From NCBI RefSeq assembly GCF_022921075.1, contig NZ_CP095050.1:1302001-1366000 (forward strand): 64,000 nt of DNA. Direction: 5' to 3'. Origin of the DNA: Hymenobacter sp. 5317J-9. Its GTDB lineage: Bacteria > Bacteroidota > Bacteroidia > Cytophagales > Hymenobacteraceae. Of this stretch, positions 44,897 through 52,881 are shown one piece after another. A program made the position numbers and the translations under genes. The first letter of the stretch is position 1. Every line of letters starts with the position of its first letter. The notes under the pieces were generated by a model. That model did not search any database, was not told where the DNA came from, and saw nothing but the letters and a program-made list of their open reading frames with translations.

Positions 44897-46762
44897 TTAG
44901 CGCTGTGCCCAGGTGTTGTCTTTCTCGTTGGCATCCATGAAGATGCCACCTTGCAGGGCCACGGTTTTGGCGGCTTTGGGCAGGGTGATGGTGGCCAGAC
45001 GCTGGTTGGCCTGCCACACGGCCGGCGACTGGTGCAGGGTGGCCTTGCTGCCGTCGGCGTATTCCACCACCACGTCGAAAGGCACGGCGAAGCCGCCGAT
45101 GTTTTGCACCGTGAGGGTGGTGCCATTCACAGCGCCCACGGCCAGGTCGATGTAGTTATTGGTGAAAAACCAGTTCTGGAAAAACCAGTTGAGGTCCTGG
45201 CCCGAGGCGCTGCTCATCGAGTTGAAATAGTCCCACGGAATGGGGTGCTTGCCGTGCCAGCGGGCCATGTACTCGTGCAGGCTCTTCTTGAATAGGTCGT
45301 CGCCGAGCATGTCTTTCAGGGCGAAGTAGCTGAGCGAGGGCTTGCCGTAGGCGTTGTTGCCGTAGCCGGCGCGCAGCTCGCTGCTGGGCGTGATGATGGG
45401 CAAGTCCTCGGCGGTGCTGCGGTCGTTTATCCAGCGGCTCACCCGGAACTGCTTGTAGAACTCGTCGGCGGTGGCGGCGCCGTTTTCGGCGGTGTTGATG
45501 AGGCGCTCAAACGTGGTGGCCCAGCCTTCGTCCATATAGGCGTAGCGGCTCTCGTTGATGCCCATGTAGAAGGGGAAGTAGGTGTGCGCGATTTCGTGGT
45601 CCTGCACAAACTGCGCAAACTTGGGGTCCTTCTGCGGGCTGTCGTTCACCATCATGGGGTATTCCATATCGGCAAAGCCCTGGAAAGCCGTCATCTTGGG
45701 GAAGGGGTAGGGGATGCCCGGCCAGTTCTTCGGGTCCGAAAACCAGCCCAGGGCAAACTGCCCGTTCTTCACCGACTCACGGAAATCGACCGTGGAGTCG
45801 GCGTAGGCGGCCTGCATGCTGGCGCGGCGCTTGGCTTTGGCATCCACTACCACGCTGGCGGCGTCCCACACGTAATGGTCGCTCAGGCCCACGGTCACGT
45901 CCGAAATGTCCTTCGCGGTCCAGACCCAGGTGTTCATCGCCTGCTGGTTGGTGATGCTTTTCTTGGCCAAATCGGCGGCCGTGGCCACGTGAATCACCTT
46001 GTCGCTGGTCATCGACTGCTTCAGGCGCTTGGCGGCGGCTTTTTGCAGCACCTGGTCGGGGTTTTGCAGCGTGCCGGTGGCCCACACAATGTAGTTGGCC
46101 GGCGCCTGCACGCGCAGGGTGTAATCGTTGAAATCGTTGTAGAACTCCTTGCTGTCCACAAAGGGCAGCCGGTCCCAGCCGGCGTAGTCGTCATACACCG
46201 CAATGCGCGGGTAGAAGTAGGCCAGGAAGTAGGTGGTGGGGTCAATCATGCCCTCGCGGCCGCTTTCCACCGAAATGGGGTAGTGCCAGGCCACGGCAAA
46301 CTTCACCGAGTCGTGCGGGGCCAGGGGCTTGGGCAGGCGCACGCCCGGCGCGGTGCCCAGGTTGGCCGGCATCGGCTTGAGTTGGCCGCCCACCAGCAAG
46401 GTGTCAATCACCACGCCCGAGGTGAGGTAGTCGGGCGAGGCGTCGCCGTCGCGCGAGGCGCCGGGCTTGTGAATGTTCTGGATGATGCGCAGCACCACCT
46501 GGCGCAGCGTGTCGGGGCTGTTGTTGAAGTAGGTGATGGTTTCGCGGCCGCGGATGTCGCGGGCCGGCGGCGCGGCCTGCACCGTGATGTTGTAGCGGGC
46601 GCGGTTCTGCCAGTAGTTGGGGCCGGGGCGGCCGTCCATGGCGCGGGTGCCTTTCTGAAAGGCCCGCTGAATGTCGCGGGGCTGATACAGCGGGGTGGTT
46701 TGGGCGGCGGCGGGGGCGGCCAGGCCCGCCGCGAGCAGCAGGCCAAGTAAGGGTCGAATCAT
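44897..46762 (-). CDS. M1 family metallopeptidase, exported
   Basis: 621 aa from the ATG at 46762, which begins a signal peptide (IRPLLGLLLAAGLAAPAAAQ). Zinc site: HEIAHTYFPFYMG (His389, Glu390, His393) and Glu412 in YMDEGWA, with correct 18-residue spacing. An N-terminal beta-rich domain contains YNITVQAAPPARDIRGRETI. It differs from the M1 protein at 17739-19403 in its motif neighbourhood and belongs to the longer subgroup common in Bacteroidota. Probable periplasmic or surface aminopeptidase. Confidence 0.92.
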   Translation of the reverse strand: MIRPLLGLLLAAGLAAPAAAQTTPLYQPRDIQRAFQKGTRAMDGRPGPNYWQNRARYNITVQAAPPARDIRGRETITYFNNSPDTLRQVVLRIIQNIHKPGASRDGDASPDYLTSGVVIDTLLVGGQLKPMPANLGTAPGVRLPKPLAPHDSVKFAVAWHYPISVESGREGMIDPTTYFLAYFYPRIAVYDDYAGWDRLPFVDSKEFYNDFNDYTLRVQAPANYIVWATGTLQNPDQVLQKAAAKRLKQSMTSDKVIHVATAADLAKKSITNQQAMNTWVWTAKDISDVTVGLSDHYVWDAASVVVDAKAKRRASMQAAYADSTVDFRESVKNGQFALGWFSDPKNWPGIPYPFPKMTAFQGFADMEYPMMVNDSPQKDPKFAQFVQDHEIAHTYFPFYMGINESRYAYMDEGWATTFERLINTAENGAATADEFYKQFRVSRWINDRSTAEDLPIITPSSELRAGYGNNAYGKPSLSYFALKDMLGDDLFKKSLHEYMARWHGKHPIPWDYFNSMSSASGQDLNWFFQNWFFTNNYIDLAVGAVNGTTLTVQNIGGFAVPFDVVVEYADGSKATLHQSPAVWQANQRLATITLPKAAKTVALQGGIFMDANEKDNTWAQR

Positions 46763-46836
46763 AGCAGGGACAGACGGCGGGGAGGAGGTAGGCGTTGCAC
46801 GAAGCGAAAGCAAAGATGGGCGAGCCGGGTTCAAGT

Positions 46837-46914
46837 TGTAGCGTGGACGCTGCGAGTCCGCGCATCGTTGCAGGGAGGTTCTGCCACGCGCGGACTCACA
46901 GCGTCCGCGCTACA
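46837..46914. repeat. Palindromic repeat of a second type
   Basis: TGTAGCGTGGACGCTGCGAG (from 46837) pairs with the arm ending GCGTCCGCGCTACA (46914); the arms are about 27 bases and differ at two or three positions, with a 24-base centre. It lies between the divergent M1 peptidase and MscS genes. The sequence is unrelated to elements A-E. Confidence 0.82.
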
Positions 46915-47016
46915 GTGTAGTCCGTCTTGGTCGATACAATGGTCGGGTTCGGCGGCTAGACGTGGCCCTGCGTCTTTCGCTGCCGGTAGCGTCGGGCTTT
47001 TCGGTGGGCTTGCGCG

Positions 47017-47024
47017 TACTTTTC
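47017..47024 (+). promoter_or_regulatory. Possible -7 box of the MscS-type channel gene
   Basis: TACTTTTC, one mismatch from TAnnTTTG, ending 21 bases before the ATG at 47046. It supports that start over the in-frame ATG at 47112. Confidence 0.35.
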
Positions 47025-47045
47025 CGGTTCACAGCTGCTATGTAG

Positions 47046-49430
47046 ATGCTCGCTCCGAATCTTTTCCTGGCCTCGATTACGCCGAACAAATCACCCCGGC
47101 CGCTGCGCGTCATGCTTTCGCTGCTGCTGTGGCTGTCGGTATTATTTCCCGCCGCTGCCCAAACCACGGTAATCAAAGAAGACACCATGGCCGTGGACAC
47201 GGCCACCGTCCGCGACGATTCTTACCGCCTCGAAGTGGGCTACACCACGCTCAGCGGCATTTCGGGGCAGGTGCGCAAGGTGTTCGACACGCGCGGCCTG
47301 GCCGAAGACCTGCCCGACATGGTGGAAAACCTGAAAGCCATTCAGTACACGCTGAAGCAGAAAGGCGAAGTGGTCGACCTCAAGCAACTGCAAATGTGCC
47401 AGCTCATGCTCGTCACCATGCAGGAGCAGTTGGGCGAATGGCGCACCGCCCTGAGCAGCGCCAACCAGCAGTTGACCGAAATGCAGCAGCGCCTCAGGCG
47501 CCTGCCCGCGGCGCGGCCCCGCATCCCCAGCCCCGACGCCACCGCCCTGGCGCTGGAGCGCGCCGACTCGGCCCTACAGGCGCGGCAGCAGCGCATCGGC
47601 GGCCTGCTGGCCAAGCGGCTGACCAAGGTGAAGCAGCTGCAAACGCAGGTGGCGGCCAGCTACATCCAGGGCATGGAGCTGCAGGACGAGGTGGGCGACC
47701 AGATGCGCCGGTTTGGGCGCACCAACATCAAGGCCAACTACCCGCCGCTGTGGGAAGCCGCTGCCACTCCCAAGGCGCCGGCCGACCCCAAGGCGCGCAA
47801 AGCCGGGCAATACCGCCGCCAAATCATCGGCTACTACTTCGCCAATAATTGGGACAACTGGGCCTACATGGCGCTGATTGGACTGGTGTTCTACGGCTGG
47901 GTCACGTTCAACTACCGGCGGGCCAAAAAGGAAGGCCTGGTCATCACCGAGTCCTTCCGCTACCTGCGGCCGGGGCCAGTGGCGGCCACGCTGGTGGTGA
48001 TGTGCAGCCTGGCGCCGGTGCTGGAGCTGCACCCGCCGCCCGTGTACCTGTCGCTGCTGCAGCTGTTGCTGCTGGTGGGGCTCACGGCGGTGTTTGCCCG
48101 CAGCTGGCCGCGGCGCCTGTTTGGGGCATGGTTGGGGCTGGTGGCGTTTTTTGTGTGGCTGAGCATCACCAACGCCAACGCGGCCACCGGGCTGGGCGCG
48201 CGCTGGGGGCTGCTGGGCCTGAACGCGCTGGCCGTGGGCATTGGCACGTGGCTGCTGTGGCGCCTGCGCCAGACGCTGCAGAAGCTGCGGTTTCTGGTGC
48301 CGGTGGCGGGCCTGTTTGTGGCGCTCAATGCGCTGGCCATCGTCTGCAACGTGTTGGGGCGGCTGAGCCTGGCCAAGATGTTCAGCACGGCGGGCATTTT
48401 CGGGCTCACGCAGGGCGTGGGGCTGGCCGTGTTCATCGAGCTGTTCACGGAGGCGTTTCACTTGCAGGTGCTGTGCAGCCGCAATGCCACCGGCGGCACG
48501 GGGCATTTCGACTACTCCACCATCGAGCCCCAGCTCATGCGCCTGCTCACGGGGCTGGCCGGGGCGCTATGGCTGGTGGTGTTCACCTCCAACCTCAACG
48601 TGTACAACCTCATCTACGGCTATTTTGAGCACCTGCTGACGGCGCCGCGCCTGCTGGGCAGCACCGAATTCACCTACGGCAACATCCTGCTGTTTTTCGT
48701 GATTCTCTACATATCGGCCCAGCTGCAGCGCTACATCGGCTATTTCTTCGGCGACGTGGGCGAATCTGACAGCGTCGACTCGCGGCAGCGGGGCTCGTGG
48801 CTGGTGGCGCTGCGGCTGCTGCTGGTGCTGGTGGGGTTTGCGCTGGCCACGGCGGCCACGGGCCTGCCGCTGAGCAAAATCGCCATCGTGTTTGGGGCCC
48901 TGAGCGTGGGCATCGGCCTGGGCCTGCAAAGCATCGTGAACAATCTGGTGTCGGGCATCATCCTCATTTTTGAGCGGCCCTTCCACGTCGGCGACTTTAT
49001 TGAGGTCGCCGGCAAGTCGGGGCGGGTGCAGGACATCGGCATCCGCTCCAGCAAACTGCTGTCGCTCACCGGCTCCGAAATCATTTTGCCCAACGGCGAC
49101 CTGCTGTCGCAGCACGTCATCAACTGGACGCGCACCAACGACCACATCCGGGTGGATTTGTCGCTGAAAATGACGGCCACGGCGCCCGAGGTCGACCTGC
49201 AAGCCAACCTGCAAACGGCCCGCGAACTCATTCAGGAGGAAATCAAAAACAGCCCCTACACCTTGCACAACCTGCCGCCCGAAATCCTGCTCAGCAGCAT
49301 CAACGGGCAAGTGTACGAACTGAAAATCCTGTTCTGGATTACCAACATCCGGCAGGAGCAGCTCACCAAGAGCGAGATTCTGGCGGGCATTTACCGGCGG
49401 TTTCAGGCCAAGGGCTTGCAGTTGGGGTAG
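47046..49430 (+). CDS. MscS family mechanosensitive ion channel with large N-terminal domain
   Basis: 794 aa (an in-frame ATG at 47112 would remove 22 residues). Signal-like N-terminus (MLSLLLWLSVLFPAAAQ), a periplasmic coiled-coil-rich region to about residue 260, then many membrane helices, and the MscS pore and beta domain: IAIVFGALSVGIGLGLQSIV with Gly/Ala packing, NNLVSGIILIFERPFHVGDF, IEVAGKSGRVQDIGIRSSKL and EIILPNGDLLSQHVINWTR. The layout resembles the larger MscK/YjeP-type channels. Opens under membrane tension to release osmolytes. Confidence 0.92.
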   Translation: MLAPNLFLASITPNKSPRPLRVMLSLLLWLSVLFPAAAQTTVIKEDTMAVDTATVRDDSYRLEVGYTTLSGISGQVRKVFDTRGLAEDLPDMVENLKAIQYTLKQKGEVVDLKQLQMCQLMLVTMQEQLGEWRTALSSANQQLTEMQQRLRRLPAARPRIPSPDATALALERADSALQARQQRIGGLLAKRLTKVKQLQTQVAASYIQGMELQDEVGDQMRRFGRTNIKANYPPLWEAAATPKAPADPKARKAGQYRRQIIGYYFANNWDNWAYMALIGLVFYGWVTFNYRRAKKEGLVITESFRYLRPGPVAATLVVMCSLAPVLELHPPPVYLSLLQLLLLVGLTAVFARSWPRRLFGAWLGLVAFFVWLSITNANAATGLGARWGLLGLNALAVGIGTWLLWRLRQTLQKLRFLVPVAGLFVALNALAIVCNVLGRLSLAKMFSTAGIFGLTQGVGLAVFIELFTEAFHLQVLCSRNATGGTGHFDYSTIEPQLMRLLTGLAGALWLVVFTSNLNVYNLIYGYFEHLLTAPRLLGSTEFTYGNILLFFVILYISAQLQRYIGYFFGDVGESDSVDSRQRGSWLVALRLLLVLVGFALATAATGLPLSKIAIVFGALSVGIGLGLQSIVNNLVSGIILIFERPFHVGDFIEVAGKSGRVQDIGIRSSKLLSLTGSEIILPNGDLLSQHVINWTRTNDHIRVDLSLKMTATAPEVDLQANLQTARELIQEEIKNSPYTLHNLPPEILLSSINGQVYELKILFWITNIRQEQLTKSEILAGIYRRFQAKGLQLG

Positions 49431-49532
49431 GGGCGGCACCGGAGTGGGGCCAAAAGCGCCTGAAATGAAGTAATTTACCTGCTGGTTGATTTCACCGCTG
49501 GCCCGGTTCGGTCAGCACTATCCTCCGGCGCT

Positions 49533-50360
49533 ATGATATACCAAGTAACGTTGCCGCACCCCGCCTTGCAGCCCTACGTGAAGGAGTATCTGCTTTGCGA
49601 CTTTGATTTCCGCGGGCTGGCCGAGATTCCGACCAAGCTGCTGCCGGCGCGGGCCGAACAGAGCATCATTTTCTATCCGGGCGAGGCCTTCACCAAGGTC
49701 AATTCGGCCCTCAACAAGCGTATGGTGATGCCCCACACGCTGCTGCAAGGCCAGCCACTCACGGTGTGGCATCACTACTACCCGCGCACGTTCAGCCTGG
49801 TGAAGGTCATTTTTCAGCCGGGCGGGCTGTTTCACCTGCTGGGCGGCGCGCCCATGACCGAATTTACCGACGCGGCCATCGACGCGGAATGCGTGTTTGG
49901 GAAGGAGATGAGCGAGGTGATTCAGCAGTTGATGAATACGGTCCGCTACGCCGAAATGCTGGCCGTGGTGGACGCTTACCTGAGGCAGAAATTTGCCCGG
50001 CTGCGGCGGCGCCGTGAGCCCATCGACCAGCTGGGGCGTTGGCTGCAGGCCGACGGCCCGGTGGCGTCGCTCGACTACCTGGCCCGGCAGGCTTGCCTGA
50101 GCTTCCGGCAGTTCGAGCGCAAGTTTCGGGAGCGCATGGGGGTGAGCCCGAAGCTGTTTATGCGCATTGCGCGCTTCAACCGGGCTTATGCCCTGAAGGA
50201 GCAGGCGCCGGCCCGCGACTGGCTTGACATTGCGCTGGCCTGTGGCTACGCCGATTACCAGCACATGGTGAAGGATTTTAAGCAGTTTGCGGGCGTCACG
50301 CCCACACTCTTTGTGGAGGCCGAAGCGCGCTCGCCCGAGCACATTCTGCTGCTGCGTTAA
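49533..50360 (+). CDS. AraC family transcriptional regulator
   Basis: 275 aa. The N-terminal domain (residues ~1-165, with VTLPHPALQPYVKEYLLCDF and FQPGGLFHLLGGAPMTEFTD) resembles the ligand-binding domain found in Bacteroidota AraC-like proteins. The C-terminal part (~185-265) has two helix-turn-helix motifs: LARQACLSFRQFERKFRERM, and IALACGYADYQHMVKDFKQF followed by AGVTPTLF. The Tat-targeted cupin gene begins 81 bases downstream and may be its target. TATCCTCC at 49519-49526 is a weak -7 candidate six bases before the ATG. Confidence 0.9.
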   Translation: MIYQVTLPHPALQPYVKEYLLCDFDFRGLAEIPTKLLPARAEQSIIFYPGEAFTKVNSALNKRMVMPHTLLQGQPLTVWHHYYPRTFSLVKVIFQPGGLFHLLGGAPMTEFTDAAIDAECVFGKEMSEVIQQLMNTVRYAEMLAVVDAYLRQKFARLRRRREPIDQLGRWLQADGPVASLDYLARQACLSFRQFERKFRERMGVSPKLFMRIARFNRAYALKEQAPARDWLDIALACGYADYQHMVKDFKQFAGVTPTLFVEAEARSPEHILLLR

Positions 50361-50441
50361 AGATGTCGTTTTTTGACCACCACCGTGCTTCCCCGCGCTC
50401 ATAGTTTTGCTGGCATCATTCGCTTTTTGTTCGCAAACGCC

Positions 50442-51008
50442 ATGGAAACGGAATCGCGCCGCGCCGCCCTCAAAAACCTTTCAGCCTCAGTACTTGGTAT
50501 GGCCCTTCTCTCTTCCGATGCCTTGGGTGCCGCCGCGGCCGCGCCAAAAAAGCCGTTCGTGGTGCGCCACGCCGACGCTCGCTCCAGCGAGCATTACCAC
50601 CTGATGGGGTTCGACCTGTACCTGAAGGTGTCGGGCAAGGACTCGAACGGGCAAATGGCCATGTTTGCCGGCACTTACCGCAAGCACGACGGCCCGCCGC
50701 TGCACGTGCACTACGAGCAGGACGAGGAGTTTTACATCACCGAGGGCGAGTTTCTGGTGCAGGTGGACGAGGAGAAGTTCACGCTGCGGGCCGGCGATTT
50801 GATTTTTCTGCCGCGCAACATTCCTCACACCTTTCTCACGCTGAGCGACACCGGCCGCATGGTATTCATGACGCACCCGAGCGCCGGCACCGAAATGCTG
50901 TTTAAGCAACTGGCCGCGCTGCCGCCCACCGCCACGCTGGACGATGCCCAGAAAATTCACGTGGCAAACGGCTGCCGCATTGTGGGCCCGAAGCTGACGG
51001 TGGGGTAG
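50442..51008 (+). CDS. Cupin domain protein with Tat-like signal
   Basis: 188 aa from the ATG at 50442. The N-terminus ESRRAALKNLSASVLGMALL carries a twin-arginine motif followed by a hydrophobic stretch, so folded export by Tat is likely. The rest is a cupin: GPPLHVHYEQDEEFYITEGE with metal-ligand His/His/Glu, then RAGDLIFLPRNIPHTFLTLS with the last His. This resembles quercetin-dioxygenase-like cupins, which often bind iron or another metal. Substrate unknown. Co-directional with the AraC regulator upstream. Confidence 0.85.
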   Translation: METESRRAALKNLSASVLGMALLSSDALGAAAAAPKKPFVVRHADARSSEHYHLMGFDLYLKVSGKDSNGQMAMFAGTYRKHDGPPLHVHYEQDEEFYITEGEFLVQVDEEKFTLRAGDLIFLPRNIPHTFLTLSDTGRMVFMTHPSAGTEMLFKQLAALPPTATLDDAQKIHVANGCRIVGPKLTVG

Positions 51009-51061
51009 GAGAGTGGTTTTGGACACCGTGGGCAATGCGTCGGCGCTGCTACCTTCGCTTC

Positions 51062-52144
51062 ATGCCCACGAAAGCATTTTCGCCGCTGCTGTTTGCGCTG
51101 CTCTGCGCCCTTGGCCCCGCCGCCCGGGCGCAGGAAGACCGGGCCTTCAAGGTCTATCAGTTTCCGGCCAACATGATTCCGCGCATCGACGGCAAGGCCG
51201 ACGACTGGGCCACGTTTCCGAAAGAGTACGTGGTGGGCACCGACCAGCTGCGCGAAGACTCCGGCCGCTACGCCAAAGCCGATTCCACCAACCTCGACGT
51301 GAAGGTGCGCGTGGCCTGGGTGGAGGGCCTCAACCGGCTCTACTTCCTCTACGAAGCCACCGACGATTACTGGGATTTCAGCCTGCCGGGCCTGCACAAC
51401 GACACCTTCGAAATTGTGGTCGACGGCGACCTCTCCGGCGGCCCGCTCACGGCCGAAATGCACCCCAACCAGGACTTGCCGCTGATGGAGCGATACTTCG
51501 CCTTTCACGGCGTGCACGCCCAGAACTACCACATTTTCATGCCCGCCGAGGGCAAGGACTGGGCCCTGGCCTGGGGCAGCCAGCCCTGGATTAAACAGCT
51601 GCCCTATTCCAACATCGCCTACCGCTACGACTTCCGGCCCGGCCAGCGCGGCAAGCTCACGGCCGAGTTCTGGATTACGCCCTTCGATTACGCCGGGGCC
51701 GAGGGCCCCGCCCGCGCCGTAGAATCGGTGCTGACGGCGGGCAAGAAAATCGGCCTCACCTGGGCCGTCATCGACTACGACGACGTGCAGGACGAAACCA
51801 AAAAAGGCTTCTGGAACCTGTCGAAGAACCACAAGATGTACGGCAACTCCAGCCTGGGCACCGTGTTCACGCTGCTGCCGCTGGCCGAGCAGTACCTGCC
51901 GAAACTGGCGGCACAGTGGTCCTTCAGCGTCACGGACATGGCCCGCCGCCAGGTCACCTTCCGCGACGAAAGCCGCGGCCCCATCAAGCGCTGGCACTGG
52001 GACTTCGGCGACGGAACCACCTCTACGGAGCCAAGCCCCGTGCACCGCTACCAGGAAGCCGGCAAATACATCGTGGTGCTGGACGTGGAAGGCCCGGCCG
52101 GGAAGGCCAGAATGGCCAAGGTGTGGGACGTGGCGGTGAAGTGA
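51062..52144 (+). CDS. Exported protein with CBM9-like and PKD domains
   Basis: 360 aa from the ATG at 51062, beginning with a signal peptide (AFSPLLFALLCALGPAARAQ). Residues 25-265 resemble a CBM9-like sugar-binding beta-sandwich: PANMIPRIDGKADDWATFPK, NLDVKVRVAWVEGLNRLYFL, and LHNDTFEIVVDGDLSGG. A PKD domain closes the protein: VTFRDESRGPIKRWHWDFGD, GTTSTEPSPVHRYQEAGKY. No T9SS tail is seen. Probably binds polysaccharide or another ligand outside the inner membrane. TACCTTCG at 51050-51057 sits four bases before the ATG. Confidence 0.8.
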   Translation: MPTKAFSPLLFALLCALGPAARAQEDRAFKVYQFPANMIPRIDGKADDWATFPKEYVVGTDQLREDSGRYAKADSTNLDVKVRVAWVEGLNRLYFLYEATDDYWDFSLPGLHNDTFEIVVDGDLSGGPLTAEMHPNQDLPLMERYFAFHGVHAQNYHIFMPAEGKDWALAWGSQPWIKQLPYSNIAYRYDFRPGQRGKLTAEFWITPFDYAGAEGPARAVESVLTAGKKIGLTWAVIDYDDVQDETKKGFWNLSKNHKMYGNSSLGTVFTLLPLAEQYLPKLAAQWSFSVTDMARRQVTFRDESRGPIKRWHWDFGDGTTSTEPSPVHRYQEAGKYIVVLDVEGPAGKARMAKVWDVAVK

Positions 52145-52366
52145 CGTCCCGCCATAGCCCGCAGCGGGTCGGGGCGCCTGCTGCAGCCGCGCAAAAAAAA
52201 ACTACCCGCCGCCTTATTTTTACGCTCCACATCAACCAAGGGAGTCATTTTCTACGTTGCTGCAGTGAAAGTAAATAGCTTATAAGGCCTTTGCTGGTGA
52301 TAGCTACCTGTTTAACGCACTGCTGTTGTGCTCGGTAAGGGGCTGACTCCTTTGTTGTTTCCGCAG

Positions 52367-52819
52367 ATGATACATATTGTTTACATGAGCCGGGCCGTGC
52401 GTCCGCTCTCCGACCAGGACCTGCAGGCGCTGCTCGACCAGTGCCGCCACGACAACGCGGCGCGCCACGTTACGGGCGTGCTCTTCTATAGCCACGGCAA
52501 CATTGCGCAGCTCATCGAGGGCGAAGCCGACGTGCTGGAGCCGCTGTTCGACGTCATCTCGCGCGACGGCCGCCACTCCAACGTGGTGAAGCTCGTCGAC
52601 AAGCCCATCACCACGCGCAGCTTCGAGGACTGGTCCATGGCTTTCCATCCGCTCGAGCCCAGCGGCTTTGAGGCGCTGCAGGGCTTTTTGCTGCCCCAGC
52701 ACGTGCCGCCGCCCCCCAGCACCCTCAGCATTGCCGACGCCATGCTCGTCGATTTGGTGCGCCTGGCCGTGTTTGGCGCCGATGCGGCCCCGACTGAATC
52801 GGAGCCGGCGCATGCGTAA
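52367..52819 (+). CDS. BLUF domain blue-light receptor
   Basis: 150 aa from the ATG at 52367. BLUF signature: IHIVYMSRAV with the key Tyr, NAARHVTGVLFYSHGNIAQL with the conserved Asn and the Gln in AQLIEG, and RSFEDWSMAFHPLE with the conserved Trp/Met. BLUF domains bind FAD and sense blue light through a Tyr-Gln hydrogen-bond switch. It is a short stand-alone protein with a Pro-rich ~40-residue C-terminal tail and no output domain, so it must act on a partner. A PAS histidine kinase gene starts 62 bases downstream and is the obvious candidate. Confidence 0.92.
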   Translation: MIHIVYMSRAVRPLSDQDLQALLDQCRHDNAARHVTGVLFYSHGNIAQLIEGEADVLEPLFDVISRDGRHSNVVKLVDKPITTRSFEDWSMAFHPLEPSGFEALQGFLLPQHVPPPPSTLSIADAMLVDLVRLAVFGADAAPTESEPAHA

Positions 52820-52881
52820 TCCCACTGCGCTGAACCAGCGCCGGCGTCCCGCCCATTCTCCTTCTTACTCCGCGTTGGGCC

